A stretch of 7,333 bases of DNA from Gammaproteobacteria bacterium (GTDB lineage: Bacteria; Pseudomonadota; Gammaproteobacteria; Pseudomonadales; Pseudomonadaceae), in assembly GCA_012735335.1 (NCBI GenBank), contig JAAYHO010000288.1:1-7333 (forward strand). Direction: 5' to 3'. This document shows, piece by piece, positions 5,274 through 7,333 of the stretch (position 1 is its first letter; each line of letters begins with the position of its first letter). The notes below the pieces were generated by a model. It saw only the letters and a list, made by a program, of their open reading frames with translations. It searched no databases and had not been told where the DNA came from. Position numbers and translations under genes: made by a program.

Positions 5274-7319
5274 TCATTCGCTCTTCGGTGGATGCAGCAG
5301 CTCGTCATGCTCGGCCATGTTCCACGGCAGCACGCCCGGTGACAGATGCAGGAAGTCCAGATATTTCTCGAAGTGATCGAGAATGTCGCTGATCAGCTCC
5401 TTGTCATCGTAACCGTAGACGTCATAGGCCTGGCCGCCACGGCGCAGGAACACTTCGGCGCGGTAGTAGTAGCTCTGCTCATCGGCGGTTTCACGGGTAT
5501 CCGGGTGGGCGAACGCCGGTCGCAGGTAATCGCGCAGGCGGATCTCGTAGAGGAAGTCCAGCTGATCCGGCACTATCACCTCCAGATAGGCCCGCAGGTG
5601 CTCCTCATCGTAGTGCACCTCGGCAGGCCAGGATTGCGCCTGCAGTCCCTTGGCCACGCGGATCATGGCGGTCAGCGCGGTGCCCTTGATGAAGTGTTCC
5701 ACCTCATCCTTTTCCGGATAGTTGACGATCCCCGCCAGCCGTTTGCGCCACAGGCTCGGGCCTTGGCCGGCGCTGCTGCGGTGGGATTGGGTACTGACCT
5801 TCTGATGGTGGCTTTCGATCACCAGCGCCCGCCACATGCCCAGTGCCGACAGCAGCATGATGATGGCAAACGGCAGGGCACTGGCAATGGCCATGCTCTG
5901 CAGCGCCTTGAGCCCACCGGCGAGCAGCAGCACCGAGGCCAGTACACCGCTGAGAATGGCCCAGCCGCCGCGCTGCCAGGCCGGCGTCTGCATCACCCCA
6001 CCGGAGGCCAGCGAGTCCACCACCAGCGCACCGGAGTCGGCCGAGGTGACAAAGAACAGCGCGATCAGCAGCACGGTGATGAAGGACACCAGCGAGCTCA
6101 GCGGAAACTGCTCCAGCAGGCGGAACAGGGCAATGGCGTTGTCCGCCTGGACCTGGTCGATCAGCTCGGTATAGCCCTGATTGATGATCAGATGCAGGGC
6201 GGTATCGCCGAACACCGAGAACCAGAAGAAGGTGAAGAAGGTCGGTACCAGCATCACGCCGAATACGAACTGGCGAATGGTCCGGCCACGGCTGATCTTG
6301 GCGATGAACAGCCCGACGAAGGGCGCCCACGCGATGGTCCAGCCGAAGATGAACAGGGTCCAGTTACCGATCCAGTCGCTGCGTGTATAGGCCTGCAGGT
6401 TGAAGGTACGCTCGACGATGTTGTTCAGATAGCTGCCGGTGTTCTGCAGAAAGGTCTCGAGGATGAGGATGGTCGGACCGACCAGGAAGATGAACAGCAT
6501 CAGCGCGGTGGCGATGATCATGTTGAGCATCGCCAGCCGCTTGATGCCCTTGTCCATACCAGCCACCACCGAGAACATGGTCAGCGCGGTGATGCCGGCG
6601 ATGAAGATAATCTGCATCCAGGTATTGACCGGTATCGATGGCCACAGATAGTTGAAACCGGCATTCATCTGCGAGACCGACAGGCCCAGGGTAGTGGCAA
6701 TCCCGAACATGGTGCCGAGGATGGCGAAGGTATCCACCGCATGGCCAATGGGGCCGTAGATGCGATCACCGATCAGCGGATAGAGAGCCGAGCGGATGGA
6801 CAATGGCAGGCCGTGGCGGAACGAGAAGTATGCCAGCACCAGTCCGACCAGCCCGTAGATGGCCCAGATATGAAAACCCCAATGGAAGAAGGCGATCTGC
6901 ATGGCCTGTTTGGCGGCATCGACGGTCAACCCTGCGCCAATGGGTGGGTCGGCGTAATGCAGCACCGGTTCAGCCACACCGAAGAACAGCAGGGCGATAC
7001 CATAGCCGGCGGAAAACAGCATGGCGAACCAGGCGGGAAAGCTGTACTGCGGTTCGGCATGGTCGGGCCCGAGCTTGATATGCCCCCATTTGCTCAGGGC
7101 AACGATGACGATGAAGATCAGGAAGATGGCCACCGCCAGCATGTAGAACCAGCCGAAGGTGTTGGTGATATAGCTCAACACCGAGGCGAATAGCTCGCCG
7201 GCCAGCTCGGGCTGACTGGCGGTGCCTATGACCAGCAGTAGAATGAAGAAGAACGACGGGATGAAGACCGGCAGCAGAATCGTGGTGTTCCAGAGGCGGC
7301 GTCTGGTGGGTTCTGACAT
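5274..7319 (-). CDS. BCCT-family transporter, BetT-like with long C-terminal domain
   Basis: Inner-membrane carrier of 681 residues for a quaternary ammonium compound such as choline or betaine, probably serving osmoprotection or choline/betaine uptake. The length matches E. coli BetT (677) and includes a cytoplasmic C-terminal domain from about 500, with YYYRAEVFLRRGGQAYDVYGY (617-637) and DILDHFEKYLDFLHL (645-659), like that of BetT. The membrane core shows SAGYGIALLFFGVAEP (103-118, TM3), FFHWGFHIWAIYG (144-156, TM4), and the BCCT signature GWTIAWAPFVGLFIAKISRG (326-345, TM8) continuing into RTIRQF. W147, W152 and Y155 match the spacing of BetP W189, W194 and Y197. T328 stands where BetP and, from memory, E. 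coli BetT have the second tryptophan of the WW pair. GGAG at 7333-7330 precedes the start by 10 nt, and no other suitable start exists. No bet catabolic gene or betI adjoins it, so the substrate is open. Confidence 0.9.
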   Translation of the reverse strand: MSEPTRRRLWNTTILLPVFIPSFFFILLLVIGTASQPELAGELFASVLSYITNTFGWFYMLAVAIFLIFIVIVALSKWGHIKLGPDHAEPQYSFPAWFAMLFSAGYGIALLFFGVAEPVLHYADPPIGAGLTVDAAKQAMQIAFFHWGFHIWAIYGLVGLVLAYFSFRHGLPLSIRSALYPLIGDRIYGPIGHAVDTFAILGTMFGIATTLGLSVSQMNAGFNYLWPSIPVNTWMQIIFIAGITALTMFSVVAGMDKGIKRLAMLNMIIATALMLFIFLVGPTILILETFLQNTGSYLNNIVERTFNLQAYTRSDWIGNWTLFIFGWTIAWAPFVGLFIAKISRGRTIRQFVFGVMLVPTFFTFFWFSVFGDTALHLIINQGYTELIDQVQADNAIALFRLLEQFPLSSLVSFITVLLIALFFVTSADSGALVVDSLASGGVMQTPAWQRGGWAILSGVLASVLLLAGGLKALQSMAIASALPFAIIMLLSALGMWRALVIESHHQKVSTQSHRSSAGQGPSLWRKRLAGIVNYPEKDEVEHFIKGTALTAMIRVAKGLQAQSWPAEVHYDEEHLRAYLEVIVPDQLDFLYEIRLRDYLRPAFAHPDTRETADEQSYYYRAEVFLRRGGQAYDVYGYDDKELISDILDHFEKYLDFLHLSPGVLPWNMAEHDELLHPPKSE

Positions 7320-7333
7320 GCGGGATGTACTCC

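Noticed and set aside
5346..7193. A 615-codon plus-strand open frame opposite the BCCT gene
   Set aside because: Its product is rich in Gln, His, Gly and Asp with no domain, the typical composition of a complement of a membrane-protein gene. The minus-strand frame has the BCCT signature and TM segments.
1..7333. Possibility of a mobile element, CRISPR array, phage, toxin-antitoxin or defence system
   Set aside because: No transposase, integrase, direct-repeat array, tRNA-like attachment site or toxin-like gene is visible. All well-supported genes are housekeeping, transport or envelope genes with similar composition.

Overview
This GC-rich window is ordinary chromosomal DNA from a gammaproteobacterium, most likely a Pseudomonas or a close relative such as Halopseudomonas. 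Three things point there: a hypoxanthine-guanine phosphoribosyltransferase gene divergent from an upp-uraA pair (from memory, the P. aeruginosa PA4645/PA4646/PA4647 arrangement); a small protein resembling the Pseudomonas 'PA4642' hypothetical family a short distance away; and strong Shine-Dalgarno sites with GC-rich codon use throughout. No searches were run, so family names rest on recognised motifs and remembered sequences.

Layout. Positions 1-971 (minus) hold the first 323 codons of a uracil permease (uraA) that runs off the left edge. Positions 971-1612 (minus) hold upp, whose stop codon overlaps the uraA start by one base (TGATG). Positions 1613-1780 are a divergent promoter region. Positions 1781-2338 (plus) hold hpt. 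Positions 2346-4085 (minus) hold a DauA/YchM-like SulP anion transporter with a C-terminal STAS domain, ending only 7 bp from the hpt stop. Positions 4086-4303 are a second divergent intergenic region with a possible folded leader for the SulP gene. Positions 4304-4600 (plus) hold a 98-residue protein with one ankyrin-like repeat, followed after 50 bp by a YajG-family lipoprotein (4651-5235, plus). A 10-bp perfect hairpin (5245-5267) separates this from a convergent BetT-like BCCT transporter (5274-7319, minus) whose start lies just inside the right edge.

How the genes fit together. The left third is nucleobase salvage. UraA imports uracil and Upp converts it with PRPP to UMP, while Hpt converts hypoxanthine and guanine with PRPP to IMP and GMP. 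The remaining genes are transport and envelope functions with no evident shared pathway: a SulP anion/C4-dicarboxylate carrier, a small unknown protein with a lipoprotein, and a quaternary-ammonium (choline/betaine-type) carrier.

I found no mobile element, CRISPR array, tRNA, rRNA, phage gene or defence system, and no evidence of a new multi-gene system. The points worth a second look are small: unusual ligand-site residues in the BCCT transporter, an unusual PRPP loop in Hpt, a folded leader in front of the SulP gene, and a tight convergent junction.
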